Shown here: in pieces, positions 8,027 through 16,122 of the stretch | Position numbering within the stretch: position 1 is the first letter of the stretch | Layout: each line of letters begins with the position of its first letter | NCBI RefSeq assembly: GCF_009709575.1 | Contig: NZ_WIXO01000001.1 | Location: 3,164,001-3,228,000 of the forward strand | Length of the DNA: 64,000 nucleotides | From: Streptomyces taklimakanensis | GTDB taxonomy: Bacteria; Actinomycetota; Actinomycetes; Streptomycetales; Streptomycetaceae | Direction: 5' to 3' | Notes under the pieces: model-generated | What the model saw: the letters and a program-made list of their open reading frames with translations, nothing else | What the model was told of the DNA's origin: nothing | Databases searched by the model: none | Position numbers and translations under genes: made by a program

Positions 8027-9232
8027 ATGGAGCACCGTCTGGTCCGCGCCGTCGAAGAGGCACTGGGGTGGGACGGCCCGGCCCCGCTCGGAAAGGACTT
8101 CGCCCGGGGAAGCATCGGCGACCCCCAGCTCGTCACCCGACTGCTCACGCCCGCGCGCCTGCTCGACATGGTCATGCGCCGGAGCCTGGCCAACCCCCAG
8201 TTCCGCTTCTTCAAGGGCGGCGAGGAGCTGCACCCCGACGCGTACCTGGACCGGCAGGTCACACCCCGGGGCCAGGCGATACCGATGGCCGGCATGCGCC
8301 GCGTGGGCAGCCTGCTGCGCGAGGGCGCGACGCTGGTCCTGGACCAGTCGAACGTCTTCGACCCCACGATGGAAGTGACGTGCCGAGCCCTGCAGTGGTG
8401 GTCCCGGGAGCACGTCCAGGCGAACGTGTACCTGACCACCAACGACGCCTCCGGCTTCGACCTGCACTGGGACGACCACGACGTCCTCATCGTCCAGCTC
8501 GCCGGAGAGAAGCAGTGGGAGGTACGCGGCACATCACGGCCCGTGCCCATGTTCCGGGACGCCGAGCGGAACAACACCCCCAGCGAGGAGATCGTGTGGA
8601 CCGGCACCATGAAGGCCGGCGACGTCATGCACATCCCCCGCGGCTACTGGCACGCCGCCACCCGGGCGGGCCGGGGCGGCGGCCACAGCACCCACGTGAC
8701 CTTCGGGTTCGCCAAGCGCACCGCCGTGAGCTGGCTGACCTGGCTCGCCGACTGGTCCCGCCAGGAGGAGGTGTTCCGCCATGACCTCGACCGCTGGGGC
8801 AGCCCGGAGGAGCAGCAGGTCCAGGAACGGCGGCTGACCGACGCGGCCTCCCGGCTCCTCGACGCACGCGGCCCGGCGGAGTTCCTCCGGCTCCGCGAGC
8901 GCGAGGCTCCCTCCGGTCGGCACGTTCCCTTCCTGGAGATCTTCGGGCCGCTTGAGGCCGTGGTGTGTGTCAGCGAGTTCCCGCCGCTGATCCAGGAGGA
9001 GCAGGAGACAGTCACCGTGGTGGCCGCAGGCAAGAAACTCACCTTCGCCTCCAAGGCCCTGCCCGGACTCCGCCTGCTCCTGAGCGGCCACCCGGTGCAG
9101 CTGGACGAGGCCGCCCAGGTCGTGGGCGCCGAGGTGGGAGCCCTGGCGAAGATCCTGGTGGAGGAGGAACTGTGCGCGAGCCTGACCCCCGAGTTGTCCT
9201 CGGGCTACACCGATCTCGTCATGAGCGCCTGA
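8027..9232 (+). CDS. JmjC/cupin_4-type 2-oxoglutarate oxygenase
   Basis: A 401-residue protein with a cupin core. Candidate Fe(II) ligands are H147 and D149 (LHWDDHDV) and H209 (RGYWHA), and VQLAGEKQWEV follows the first pair, as in cupin_4/ribosomal-oxygenase proteins (YcfD, MINA53, NO66). The C-terminal third (LDEAAQVVGAEVGALAKI) resembles the winged-helix tail of that family. Such enzymes hydroxylate Arg or His side chains in proteins using O2 and 2-oxoglutarate. ATG 8027 follows AAGGAAGGG. The gene follows the small peptide gene and overlaps the reductase by 61 bp, so a peptide substrate is attractive but unproven. Confidence 0.82.
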   Translation: MEHRLVRAVEEALGWDGPAPLGKDFARGSIGDPQLVTRLLTPARLLDMVMRRSLANPQFRFFKGGEELHPDAYLDRQVTPRGQAIPMAGMRRVGSLLREGATLVLDQSNVFDPTMEVTCRALQWWSREHVQANVYLTTNDASGFDLHWDDHDVLIVQLAGEKQWEVRGTSRPVPMFRDAERNNTPSEEIVWTGTMKAGDVMHIPRGYWHAATRAGRGGGHSTHVTFGFAKRTAVSWLTWLADWSRQEEVFRHDLDRWGSPEEQQVQERRLTDAASRLLDARGPAEFLRLREREAPSGRHVPFLEIFGPLEAVVCVSEFPPLIQEEQETVTVVAAGKKLTFASKALPGLRLLLSGHPVQLDEAAQVVGAEVGALAKILVEEELCASLTPELSSGYTDLVMSA

Positions 9233-10032
9233 TCCTCACCAGCGCGCTGGAACTCGGTGTCGAGGCGATCGACACCAGTTTCAACTACCACGGCTTCTCG
9301 GCCCACACCGCCCTGGCGGAGGTGGGGGGCGACCTCCTGCCCCGCTTCACGGTCTCCACCAAGGTCGGATTCTTCCCGGCCGCCGACGGGGTCGAGCACT
9401 CACTCGACCCCGGCAGGCTCCGGGCAGCGGTGGAACAGACCAACCGTGATCTCGGACGCGTCCCCGACCTGGTGTTCCTGCACAATCCGGAACGCTCCCT
9501 GCCCGAACGCTCCTCCGTTGGTCAGGAAGCGCTGGGTACGGCGTGCGCTGCCCTGGAGAGAGCCGCGGCGAACGGGCTGTGCGGGGCCTGGGGCGTCTCC
9601 TCATGGGACCCCCTCCCACTGCCCGGCCTCGTGGACGACACCATGCCCAGGCCCGACGTGCTCATGATTCGGGCGGGGCTCCTGGTTCCGATCGACGTCC
9701 TGGAGGCGTCGGAGGCCCTGGCAGCCCGATGGGACCTCGACGCCGAACGGCTCTGGGGCATGAGCCCCTTCGGCGGCGGGGCCGGAAATCCGCTGTGGGA
9801 GACGTTCGACCCACGGGTCTTCATCCAGAACCCTGACGACGACCTTTCCGCCGTACAGGCCGCGTTCCGCATCGCCTGCCGGCTGCCGCAGGTGGGGAAG
9901 GTCGCCGTCGGCACGGACGACCCGTCCCACCTGGCGGAGCTGGTCGCCGCCCTGCGGTACGAGGCGGATGTCGGCAGCCTGCGCACGTACCGGCGGCTTC
10001 TCCGCGAGCGGGCGGGCCGTCAGCCGGTCTGA
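9172..10032 (+). CDS. Aldo/keto reductase family protein
   Basis: A 286-residue AKR-type barrel. The catalytic tetrad is visible: D34 and Y39 (AIDTSFNYHG), K64 (STKVGF) and H104 (VFLHNPER). A later GMSPFGGG may contact cofactor phosphate. GTG 9172 is preceded by GGAGGAGG inside the oxygenase gene, giving a 61-bp overlap; later in-frame starts would remove the conserved first strand. The predicted reaction is NAD(P)H-dependent carbonyl reduction. The N-terminus is shorter than in typical 310-340 residue AKRs. The stop overlaps the convergent APH-fold gene by 13 bp. Confidence 0.8.
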   Translation: MREPDPRVVLGLHRSRHERLILTSALELGVEAIDTSFNYHGFSAHTALAEVGGDLLPRFTVSTKVGFFPAADGVEHSLDPGRLRAAVEQTNRDLGRVPDLVFLHNPERSLPERSSVGQEALGTACAALERAAANGLCGAWGVSSWDPLPLPGLVDDTMPRPDVLMIRAGLLVPIDVLEASEALAARWDLDAERLWGMSPFGGGAGNPLWETFDPRVFIQNPDDDLSAVQAAFRIACRLPQVGKVAVGTDDPSHLAELVAALRYEADVGSLRTYRRLLRERAGRQPV

Positions 10033-10877
10033 AGTTCCTCCGCGATCCGTGCCGTTGTCCGGCGTGCCGGCTCCAGGCGGGGGTCCTCGGGGTGGGCGTC
10101 CGGGGCCAGGACCTTCGCGCAGACGAACAGGGTCATCAGCTTGCCGTCCCGGCTCTCCAGGTCGCGACGCCGCTCCTGGCGGACGCGTTCGGCCAGGGCC
10201 GGGACGGCGAGGGAGTTGCCCCACAGCGATGCGGCATCCAGCCCTCGGGGTGCCATGCCCCAGTCCTCCCAGTCGAACAGGCAGAACTTGGGGCCGGTCA
10301 TGTTCGCCCAGTTCAGGTCCGCGTGCGCGGGCCGCCACTGGCTCACCGTCGTATCCATGCCATCGGGCAGGAAGCGGCGGGCCGCCTCGGTGACACCGCC
10401 CTGGGTGATCGTGACGGTGTCCGGGGTGGCGACGCGGCTCGTGCGGTGGGCGGCCAGCGCGTCCAGCGAGGCGTTCAACGCCTGCCACCACGCATCCGGC
10501 AGTCCGGGATCGGTGGCCAGGACGCTGGTGCCGATCGGCGCTCCGGGCAGCAGATCGGTCTCATCCGCCCGCCACATCGCGGCACCGTCCGGCTGACGCC
10601 ACACCACCGCCCGGTGCCACCGGGGCTGCGCGACTCCTTCCAGGACGGCCGCGCACTCGGTGCCGTTCCAGCCCTGGCTCCCGATCTTCTCCATCCGGCG
10701 CCGCTCGATGCGCACCCATGTGCCCCGGTCCGTCCGCGCACCCAGCGAGCGCCGCTTGCGCACCAGCGTGTCCCGGTCCAGCCGGGTCTGGAGGGACCGC
10801 TCGACATCGTCGAGCACAGCGTCGACCGGCTCGATTCTCAGGTCGGCCGGTGCGGCGGCAGGCGCGGAAGATGGCAT
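10020..10877 (-). CDS. Aminoglycoside phosphotransferase (APH)-fold kinase
   Basis: A 285-residue protein with the APH/choline-kinase catalytic loop HADLNWAN (H185, D187, N192) and the metal-binding DWE (D202-E204). The N-lobe has WVRIERRRMEK but no classic P-loop. ATG 10877 has AAGGAGG immediately upstream; an in-frame start at 10910 is less likely. Family members phosphorylate antibiotics, sugars or other small hydroxyl compounds. It is convergent with the reductase (13-bp overlap), so it could provide self-protection for the adjacent cluster or be independent cargo. Confidence 0.78.
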   Translation of the reverse strand: MPSSAPAAAPADLRIEPVDAVLDDVERSLQTRLDRDTLVRKRRSLGARTDRGTWVRIERRRMEKIGSQGWNGTECAAVLEGVAQPRWHRAVVWRQPDGAAMWRADETDLLPGAPIGTSVLATDPGLPDAWWQALNASLDALAAHRTSRVATPDTVTITQGGVTEAARRFLPDGMDTTVSQWRPAHADLNWANMTGPKFCLFDWEDWGMAPRGLDAASLWGNSLAVPALAERVRQERRRDLESRDGKLMTLFVCAKVLAPDAHPEDPRLEPARRTTARIAEELQTG

Positions 10878-10970
10878 GGAACCTCCTTGGCGGCCGTCCG
10901 ACGCTAGCAAGGAACCGGCCTCCCATGTCTCTGGAAGGGAAGACGCGGCACAGCGGTCCGCTCGGTGTGG

Positions 10971-12638
10971 TCAGCGGTGCCGCGTCCGGGACGGCTGCGG
11001 GTCTGGAGCGGCGGGGTGCTGCGCGGTGGTGCGTGCTCTGGCTGCCTGGGCTTGTGGGCTGGGGGCGTGGCGTTGGCCGAGGCGGTGGATGCGCCAGGTC
11101 AGGGTGCGGGCAGGGTGGCGGGCGTCGTTCAGGGTGCGCTGGCCCAGGGCCTGGTCGAGGAGGGTGACGGCGTTGTGGCCTGTGGTCTCGGCGTCGGCGA
11201 GCACGGCGGCGAGGGCGTCCCAGGCGGGGTCTTTCAGGATGCGCTCGGCGTGCTCGGGGGCCGCCCGTTGGAGATGGAGGGTGAGGCGTTGCTTGGTCTG
11301 GAGGCTGGGGGTGCGGTGGGCGAAGTGGTCCAGGACCGGCCCGGCGATTCGTGTGTAGGCGGTCTGGAGGTGGAGAAGGGTCTGCTCGGCAGCTGCTTCC
11401 TGCTGAGCGTGCCGGTGGGCGCGGTGCCAGTGCCTGGCGTAGGCCACGGCGAGGAGCGCGGCGTCCAGCAGCATGGCCAGCCCGGCGCCGTCCGCCGGGG
11501 CGGGGTCGCGCACGATCGCCTGAACGCTGCGGCGCAGGACACGCGCGCTGTCGAGGTCCGCGGTGATGCGGGAGCGGGTGGCGCGTTCGAAGGCGACGGC
11601 GGCCTGCCCCAGCTCGTTCCGCAGGCCGGCCGGTGCGGCAACCGGCAGGAGGTCCAAGGCTCCGCCGAGGGCGACCAGCTGCCCCTGCGCCACCCTGTCG
11701 TCGCTGCCGGTGAGGTGTACAGGGATGCGCTCGGTGGCCGCGGTGGCCTGGTGCCAGGGATCGGCCGGGCGGGCGGGTGCCGGCCGGCGGGTGGGGGCGC
11801 CGAGGCGTTGGCGGATCTTGGGCAGGGAGAGGTCGTCGGCCAGGGTGGAGCCGGAGTACCACACGGGCTCGCCTTGGCCGTTGGTGTCGCCGGGCAGGGC
11901 GACGCTGTAGCCCAGCAGGTCGCCGGACGGCCCGGCCTTCGGGCGCACCTCCACACCGGAGGCGGCCAGCAGCGCGAAGAACCCGGCCTCGTCGTCGGCG
12001 GCGGCCACCGCGCGGCGGACCCGCAGGCGCAGGATCTCCCGCGCGGTGGCGTCCCGGCCCTGCCGTTTGGCCTTGAAGTGCTCCTTGCTGGTGGGTCGCT
12101 TGGCCGCGGTGCCGTCGCCGAGCTTCAAGCGCCGAAGCCCGTAGTCGGCCTCGATCCTCCGTGCCTCCTTCTGGACGGCGCGATAGTCGTGGCCCCGGTC
12201 GGGGCGGCGGCCGTCCTGGCGGACGAGGGTGGCGGCGATGTGGATGTGGTCCTCGGCATGCCGTACCGCCACCCAGCGGCACGCCTGGCCGTCCCCGTCG
12301 GAGGCGAGACCGGCGGCGGCCACCATCCGGCGGGCGATGTCCGCCCACTGGGCGTCGGTGAGGACCGGGTCCTCCGGTGCGGCACGGACCGGGCAGTGCC
12401 AGATGGTGTTCTTCGGCGCCCGGTCGCCCAGCAGGGTCACCGGCTGGTCGAGCTGGGCCGCGAGCTGCCTTTCCACTGTCTTCGGGTCGCGGTGCGGGAT
12501 GCGACCGGGGTCGGGGGCGAAGCCGTTCCAGGAGGCCACCAGGTGCGGATCGGTGTGCTCGTTGGCCCGGCCCGTGCCGAACAGGTAGGCGACCAGACGG
12601 CGGGTGCTGCCTCTGCCGAGGATGATCTTCGGTATCAC
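10971..12638 (-). CDS. Relaxase/mobilization nuclease (MobA/VirD2-like)
   Basis: A 555-residue protein. The N-terminus IPKIILGRGSTRRLVAYLF is typical of actinobacterial relaxases. The three-histidine metal motif is RHAEDHIHIAAT (H127, H131, H133), which positions the nicking reaction at oriT. The C-terminal half is Ala/Arg-rich and helical. The nicking tyrosine is not obvious; the N-terminal Y18 is a candidate. It lies 4 bp downstream of mobC, so the two form a relaxosome operon. High-GC long frames on the opposite strand here are shadows. Confidence 0.85.
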   Translation of the reverse strand: MIPKIILGRGSTRRLVAYLFGTGRANEHTDPHLVASWNGFAPDPGRIPHRDPKTVERQLAAQLDQPVTLLGDRAPKNTIWHCPVRAAPEDPVLTDAQWADIARRMVAAAGLASDGDGQACRWVAVRHAEDHIHIAATLVRQDGRRPDRGHDYRAVQKEARRIEADYGLRRLKLGDGTAAKRPTSKEHFKAKRQGRDATAREILRLRVRRAVAAADDEAGFFALLAASGVEVRPKAGPSGDLLGYSVALPGDTNGQGEPVWYSGSTLADDLSLPKIRQRLGAPTRRPAPARPADPWHQATAATERIPVHLTGSDDRVAQGQLVALGGALDLLPVAAPAGLRNELGQAAVAFERATRSRITADLDSARVLRRSVQAIVRDPAPADGAGLAMLLDAALLAVAYARHWHRAHRHAQQEAAAEQTLLHLQTAYTRIAGPVLDHFAHRTPSLQTKQRLTLHLQRAAPEHAERILKDPAWDALAAVLADAETTGHNAVTLLDQALGQRTLNDARHPARTLTWRIHRLGQRHAPSPQAQAARARTTAQHPAAPDPQPSRTRHR

Positions 12639-12642
12639 CGGC

Positions 12643-13248
12643 TCACCGCCCCGCCGTCACCTGGGCGATGGCGGTGTCCAGCTCGGCGATCGACGCCTCG
12701 ACGCGGTCCAGGAGGCGGCGGACCGCCTCCCGCTCGGGCAGGGCGCCGTCCTGGTTGAGGTGCCGGGCGAGCTGGTTGAGGTTGCTGCCGACCTTGCCCA
12801 GCTGCCCGTTGGCGGCCATCAGCACTCTGACCGCGGCGCGGTAGTCGGCGACCGCCGCCGCGGGGTCGTCGGCGCGGGCGGCGGCCAGCGACGCCTCGGC
12901 GACGTAGCCGCCCACCTGCATACCACTGGCCCCGGCCGCCTTTGCAAGGTCGGCGAACTCGCCGTCGCTGTAGCGAGGATGCACGCGGCGCTTACGCAGT
13001 CGGCGCTCGCGCAGACGACGACGCGGCGTGGGCGGCTGCGGCGCGCTCGGCGACGGCTCGGCGGCTCCTCCCACGGTCGGCTCCCCCGGGCCGGCCGACC
13101 CCGGCGCCCCCGCAGCGCCGGATGCCTCCGCCACCCCTGGGGCGGAGACCGGGTAAGGACTCCTAACCCGACAACTTGCTGCCCCGATGACGGCCGTGGG
13201 TGCCTCCTGCTGCGATCTTTGGGCGCGGTTGGCGTGTGGGTGGTGCAT
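12643..13248 (-). CDS. MobC-like relaxosome accessory protein
   Basis: A 201-residue protein. The C-terminal 110 residues match MobC: basic RRLRERRLRKRRVHPRYSD, then a helical region with NGQLGKVGSNLNQLARHLN near residues 150-168. MobC binds oriT DNA and helps the relaxase open it. The N-terminal 80 residues are low-complexity Pro/Ala/Gly. ATG 13248 has GGAG 9 bases upstream; GTG 13134 is a possible shorter start and would leave the inverted repeat at 13151-13169 intergenic. Confidence 0.78.
   Translation of the reverse strand: MHHPHANRAQRSQQEAPTAVIGAASCRVRSPYPVSAPGVAEASGAAGAPGSAGPGEPTVGGAAEPSPSAPQPPTPRRRLRERRLRKRRVHPRYSDGEFADLAKAAGASGMQVGGYVAEASLAAARADDPAAAVADYRAAVRVLMAANGQLGKVGSNLNQLARHLNQDGALPEREAVRRLLDRVEASIAELDTAIAQVTAGR
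13151..13169. repeat. Inverted repeat, candidate oriT element
   Basis: GGGTAAGGACTCCTAACCC is a nearly perfect 19-bp palindrome just inside or upstream of mobC, followed by ACAACTTGCTGCCCC. An inverted repeat beside a nick site next to mobC is the usual oriT plan in mobilizable elements. The nick position cannot be assigned from sequence. Confidence 0.4.
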
Positions 13249-13944
13249 GCGCGGTGTCTCCGTGGTGGCTGTGGGTGGCGGGCGCCGGACGAAGGCGATC
13301 AGAGGTTCAGGGCGTGGCGGGCTCGTGATGCCGTTGCCGTCCTGCTCGCGGACGGTCCTTGTCCGGCGTATTCACTGAGAGCCGTGCAGCGGCTTGGTGG
13401 GACCGCGTCTGGGTCCCGTCTTCGCTGGCTTTGTCCTGTGGTCCTCGGTCCCCGGGGCGGTTCGCGGTTTTCGGTCCCCGGGATGGTCCCGGTCCCGGCT
13501 CGGTCCCCGCCGCCTGTGTCTGCGGGCGGGGACGGTCCCGAACGCGGTCTGCTGTCGGTTTGCGGGGACCGTCCCGTGGTCGGCAGGCAGGCGGTGGTCC
13601 CGGGGAACGGAGTTGCGCAGAGGGGCCATGGGCGGCGGACCTGCGGTGATGCTGGTCCGTGGTCCCGGTGGGTGTGCGCGGTCCCCGATCTTCGGGGCGG
13701 TCCCCAGTCCCACAGTCCCCGAGGGGGCTGCGGTCCCCGACATGGCTTGGTCCCCAGTCCCCGGTTCCCAGCGCGGTCCGCGTTCCGGTCCCCGGCTACT
13801 GGTCTCTGAGGGGACCGGGGACCGCGGGGACCGTGGTCCCGGGTGGTCCGGTCCCCGGCTCTGTTCGGCGGGGACCGCGAGGGTCTGGTCGTCTTCTTCA
13901 GCAGCGGGCCGGTCCGCCGCCGTTCCGTTCGGGTGTGGGGTTGT
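13249..13944. repeat. Gene-free tract with dense GGTCCC/GGGACC iteron-like repeats
   Basis: About 700 bp without a convincing gene. Between 13399 and 13876 I count 22 exact copies of GGTCCC or its complement GGGACC, many extended to CGGTCCCCGG. Starts include 13399, 13412, 13447, 13473, 13485, 13491, 13502, 13534, 13565, 13596, 13661, 13680, 13699, 13732, 13749, 13787, 13811, 13818, 13827, 13835, 13850 and 13871. Both orientations occur and spacing is irregular. The tract lies between mobilization and replication genes, where an origin or oriT control region would be expected. A 123-codon open frame on the minus strand (13372-13743) is a by-product of the repeats. Confidence 0.7.
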
Positions 13945-14700
13945 TCAGCGGGTGCGTCCTGGGACCGGAGTCGGCGGAGGGGCGGCCACAGCGGTCGGCA
14001 CCGGGGCGTGCGCGGGTGTCCGGCGTCGATCGGAGCCGGTGAGGATGACGCGGTCGGTCATCTCGGCGAGGCGGGAGGCGACGCGGTCGCCGAGCGCGGT
14101 GCGCAGCTCGGTGGTGGGGAGGTTGGTGGTGATCAGGGTGGGGCGCAGGTGCTCGTACCGGTGGTTGATCAGCCGGTAGGTGAGTTCCTCGGTCCAGTCG
14201 CTGGCCTTGGCGGCGCCGAGGTCGTCCAGGAGCAGCAGTGGGCAGCGGGCCAGGGCATGCAGGTCGCGTTCGCCGTCGTGGCCGGAGCGGGGGCGCAGGC
14301 GGGCGTAGAGGTCGGCGGCGGTGATGGCCTCCCAGCGCAGGCGGACCCCGGCGGTCAGGAGAGTGCGGATGGCGCCGTACGCCTGGTGGGTCTTGCCGGT
14401 GCCGGTGGGTCCGGCGATCAGCAGGGACGGGCCCTCGGCGATGCCCGGGGCGCCGCCCGGCCCGGGGCGGCCGGTGCGGGTGATGGTGTCGGCCCAGGCG
14501 GTGATCCGCGGGTGGTCGGCCAGGGCGCGGCGGTAGCGGGCGGGTATGCGGGCGTCGGCCAGCTCCAACGCGGTGACCGGCTCGTCGGCCGGTTCTTCCA
14601 GGGGAGCGGCGGGGTCGATGCCGCGGGCGGTGAGGATCGCGTTGAGCCGGTCGGCCAGCGGGCCGACGCGCTGTGGCGCGCGGGTGTGGGTGGTGGTCAC
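13945..14700 (-). CDS. DnaC/IstB-like AAA+ ATPase (helicase loader)
   Basis: A 251-residue AAA+ protein. Walker A is AGPTGTGKTHQ, Walker B is LLLLDDLGA, sensor I is TLITTNLP, and an arginine-finger region follows at DRVASRLAEM. This is the DnaC/IstB-type ATPase that loads replicative helicase or assists transposition; beside a replication-initiator-like gene it is most likely a helicase loader. GTG 14700 overlaps the upstream stop as GTGA (14700-14697), so an earlier in-frame ATG at 14745 is not needed. Confidence 0.82.
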   Translation of the reverse strand: MTTTHTRAPQRVGPLADRLNAILTARGIDPAAPLEEPADEPVTALELADARIPARYRRALADHPRITAWADTITRTGRPGPGGAPGIAEGPSLLIAGPTGTGKTHQAYGAIRTLLTAGVRLRWEAITAADLYARLRPRSGHDGERDLHALARCPLLLLDDLGAAKASDWTEELTYRLINHRYEHLRPTLITTNLPTTELRTALGDRVASRLAEMTDRVILTGSDRRRTPAHAPVPTAVAAPPPTPVPGRTR

Positions 14701-15629
14701 AGCTCGCCCCCGTAGGCTGCCTCGACGTCGGCCGGGTTCATCCACGGGCGGTGGGCGGCGGGTGCGGTCCGGGCGGCGTTCATCGCCTCGTGGACGAGGC
14801 TGGGCAGGGTGCTGGGGTGCAGGCCCTTGGCGCGGTGGCGTTCCAGCCCGGACCGGATGTGGGCGGGATCGATGCCCTCGGCCAGCAGCTTGCCGACCTC
14901 CCGGCCGAGGTGTCCCAGGACGTCCTTCGGGGGGCGGTGGGCGCAGGCGGTGACGTACTCGCCGATGAGCTGCCGGGCCGAGACGGTGTCGGGTGCGGGG
15001 GCGCTCGCGCCCCCCGACGGAGTAGTTCCTAGATCCATGATCCTAGGTCCTAGATCCGGACGGTGAGGTGTCACTGCCGCTGCCGGGAGGTCTCCGTGCT
15101 TCTTCACGGAGGGTTTCGTGAAACCGTCCTCACCTGCGGTTTCGTCAGCAGGTTCGGGATTCGGTGAGGGCTCGCGCGTCTCACGGGAGTCTTCATGGAG
15201 GGTTCCGTGAGGCGTTGGTGCGGGCTCCGTGACACCGGTCCGTGCGGCAGGCGCGGTGGTGCTCCCCGCGGTGCCGGACGGAGCGTCGTGGTGCGGGCAG
15301 CCGGGGAGGCGGCTCTTGCTGGGCCGGTTGATCTTCTGGTGCTGGTGCCAGGTGACGATGTGCAGGTAGCGCTTGTCGTCCGGGCTCTTGTAGCGGCAGA
15401 TCAGGCCGGCGTCCGCGAGCTGGGCGAGGTCCTTCTCGACCTCGGCGGGCGTGTGCTCCGGGCGTAGGACCCACAGCTGTCCGGCGATGATCGCGGCGTG
15501 GTCGCGGTGGCGGCCCTGGTCGTCGGCCTGGGTGAGCAGGCCGAAGAAGGTCCGCTCGGCGGTCAGGGGGACGGCGGCCAGGGACTCGGAGACGAATGCT
15601 TCGGGCTTGATGGTGCGGATGCGTGCCAA
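14697..15629 (-). CDS. Replication initiator/replisome-organiser-like protein
   Basis: A 310-residue protein starting at TTG 15629 (ARIRTIKPEAF), the typical opening of actinophage and ICE winged-helix replication proteins. Residues 1-100 form a winged helix (AERTFFGLLTQADDQGR, LAQLADAGLICRYKS, YLHIVTWHQHQKINRP). A Pro/Thr/Glu-rich linker with internal DNA repeats at 15028-15057 follows. The C-terminal helical domain is DnaD-like (LGREVGKLLAEGIDP). It is coupled to the loader gene by a GTGA overlap. I infer initiation of element replication. Confidence 0.7.
   Translation of the reverse strand: MARIRTIKPEAFVSESLAAVPLTAERTFFGLLTQADDQGRHRDHAAIIAGQLWVLRPEHTPAEVEKDLAQLADAGLICRYKSPDDKRYLHIVTWHQHQKINRPSKSRLPGCPHHDAPSGTAGSTTAPAARTGVTEPAPTPHGTLHEDSRETREPSPNPEPADETAGEDGFTKPSVKKHGDLPAAAVTPHRPDLGPRIMDLGTTPSGGASAPAPDTVSARQLIGEYVTACAHRPPKDVLGHLGREVGKLLAEGIDPAHIRSGLERHRAKGLHPSTLPSLVHEAMNAARTAPAAHRPWMNPADVEAAYGGEL
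15028..15057. repeat. TCCTAGRTCC repeats inside the replication gene
   Basis: TCCTAGATCC occurs at 15028-15037 and 15048-15057, with TCCTAGGTCC between them at 15041-15050. They form a low-GC island in a very GC-rich gene. Lambda-type replication genes carry their origin iterons inside the initiator coding sequence, so these are origin candidates. Confidence 0.55.
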
Positions 15630-16122
15630 GAGGAGCGGTCCTCACTCGGCGGGCGGTGGGCGGGCGTCCACGGCTCACCGTCGGTTGCGGAGGTTCGGGC
15701 GTGAAGGGCAGGGGGGAGTGGTCGGCCACTGGCACGGGGTGCGCTGATGGCCGGTCGCGTTTTCCGGGGGTGTCGTCAACATAGCCACACCCAGGACATG
15801 CAAGTCCAGCCCGATACAACCGAATCTCTGACGGCAGAAAATCCACCGTAAAGCAGGGCCGTGAAGGGCGGTGCGAAAACAGTAGGGCACGATCGGTGGC
15901 TGACTAAATAGTTGCCCCCGGACGCCGAGCCGGAAGGATCACATCGACAAGCCGTTGACGTCCTGCGGGCGACGAAGCTACAACACAACACCCCACGTCA
16001 GAGCCTCTTCCGAGTGCCGCTCAGTATCGCGGCCCCGGGTCTCCCGGCTGCGGAGAACCCTCCGCGTGTGTGCCGAGTGAGGCGCAACATAGACCACGAT
16101 CGCCGGTTAACCAAACCGGCGA
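15630..16122. promoter_or_regulatory. Divergent control region of the mobile element
   Basis: A 490-bp gap between the replication gene (minus) and the XRE/excisionase-like gene (plus). It has a clear plus-strand promoter: TTGACG at 15955-15960, an 18-bp spacer, and TACAAC at 15979-15984. An imperfect palindrome GGACATGCAAGTCC lies at 15793-15806 on the replication-gene side. A perfect-arm operator at 16101-16121 is listed separately. I see no gene in it. Confidence 0.6.
16101..16121. promoter_or_regulatory. Operator-like inverted repeat abutting the regulator start codon
   Basis: CGCCGGTT (16101-16108) and AACCGGCG (16114-16121) are perfect 8-bp inverted arms around AACCA. They end one base before ATG 16123, so a bound dimer would cover the initiation region. 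The obvious candidate ligand is the XRE protein encoded immediately downstream (autoregulation). Confidence 0.6.

Noticed and set aside
10965-12758. Long plus-strand frame opposite the relaxase
   Set aside because: The relaxase on the minus strand has the HXXXHXH motif; the opposite frame is low-complexity.
13372-13743. A 123-codon minus-strand frame in the GGTCCC tract
   Set aside because: Its repeated GTVP/GTAP phrases are a by-product of the DNA repeats; no ribosome binding site or family.
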